Positions 5,062 through 5,068 of a stretch of 5,068 nt of DNA are shown here, one piece after another. Position numbers and translations under genes: made by a program. The notes under the pieces are model-generated. The model saw nothing but the letters and a program-made list of their open reading frames with translations, was not told where the DNA came from and ran no database searches. Source of the stretch: Promethearchaeota archaeon (GTDB taxonomy: Archaea > Asgardarchaeota > Lokiarchaeia > Sigynarchaeales > MK-D1); NCBI GenBank assembly GCA_016839865.1, contig JAEOTN010000543.1:1-5068 (forward strand), given 5' to 3'. The first letter of the stretch is position 1, and every line of letters begins with the position of its first letter.

Positions 5062-5068
5062 TTTATTC

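Noticed and set aside
1..5068. CRISPR array, insertion sequence or tRNA-linked attachment site
   Set aside because: No regularly spaced repeats, no transposase or integrase reading frame, and no second copy of the tRNA 3' end within the window.

Overview
This 5-kb, AT-rich window looks archaeal. The clearest evidence is a tRNA-Ser(CGA) gene on the minus strand. Its anticodon loop is interrupted by a 29-nt insert at the usual archaeal position 37/38, and no CCA is encoded. Promoters resemble archaeal TATA boxes, and T-runs rather than hairpins follow the transcription units. The very acidic, lysine/glutamate-rich soluble proteins with a eukaryote-like look suggest an Asgard-type lineage, but that is an impression and not something the sequence proves.

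Layout: (1) 1-129 is the 3' flank of a transporter gene and carries a degenerate copy of an element that also lies upstream of that gene. (2) 130-1431 on the minus strand is a 12-TM major facilitator superfamily (MFS) permease. (3) 1432-2241 is a long intergenic region between divergent genes. It holds the second copy of the flanking element with operator-like tandem and inverted repeats, three long T-runs, a 91-bp nested inverted repeat and a likely TATA box. (4) 2242-3108 on the plus strand is a DUF1848 protein with a C-terminal CX3CX2C iron-sulfur motif. (5) 3109-4531 on the minus strand reads as two open frames, but these appear to be the two halves of one C39/papain-like cysteine peptidase. 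The Gln/Cys part of the active site is in the first frame and the His and Asp/Asn part is in the second; a single +1 shift at an ATT-TAA site joins them into 473 codons. (6) 4608-4719 on the minus strand is the intron-containing tRNA-Ser. (7) 4740-5018 on the minus strand is a small acidic helical protein of unknown function.

There is no obvious single pathway. The minus-strand run small protein - tRNA-Ser - peptidase seems to have a separate promoter for each unit. The DUF1848 gene and the peptidase gene converge with no intergenic base. The most interesting points are the split peptidase (programmed frameshift, true mutation or assembly indel), the nested inverted repeat upstream of the DUF1848 gene, and the duplicated element flanking the MFS gene.
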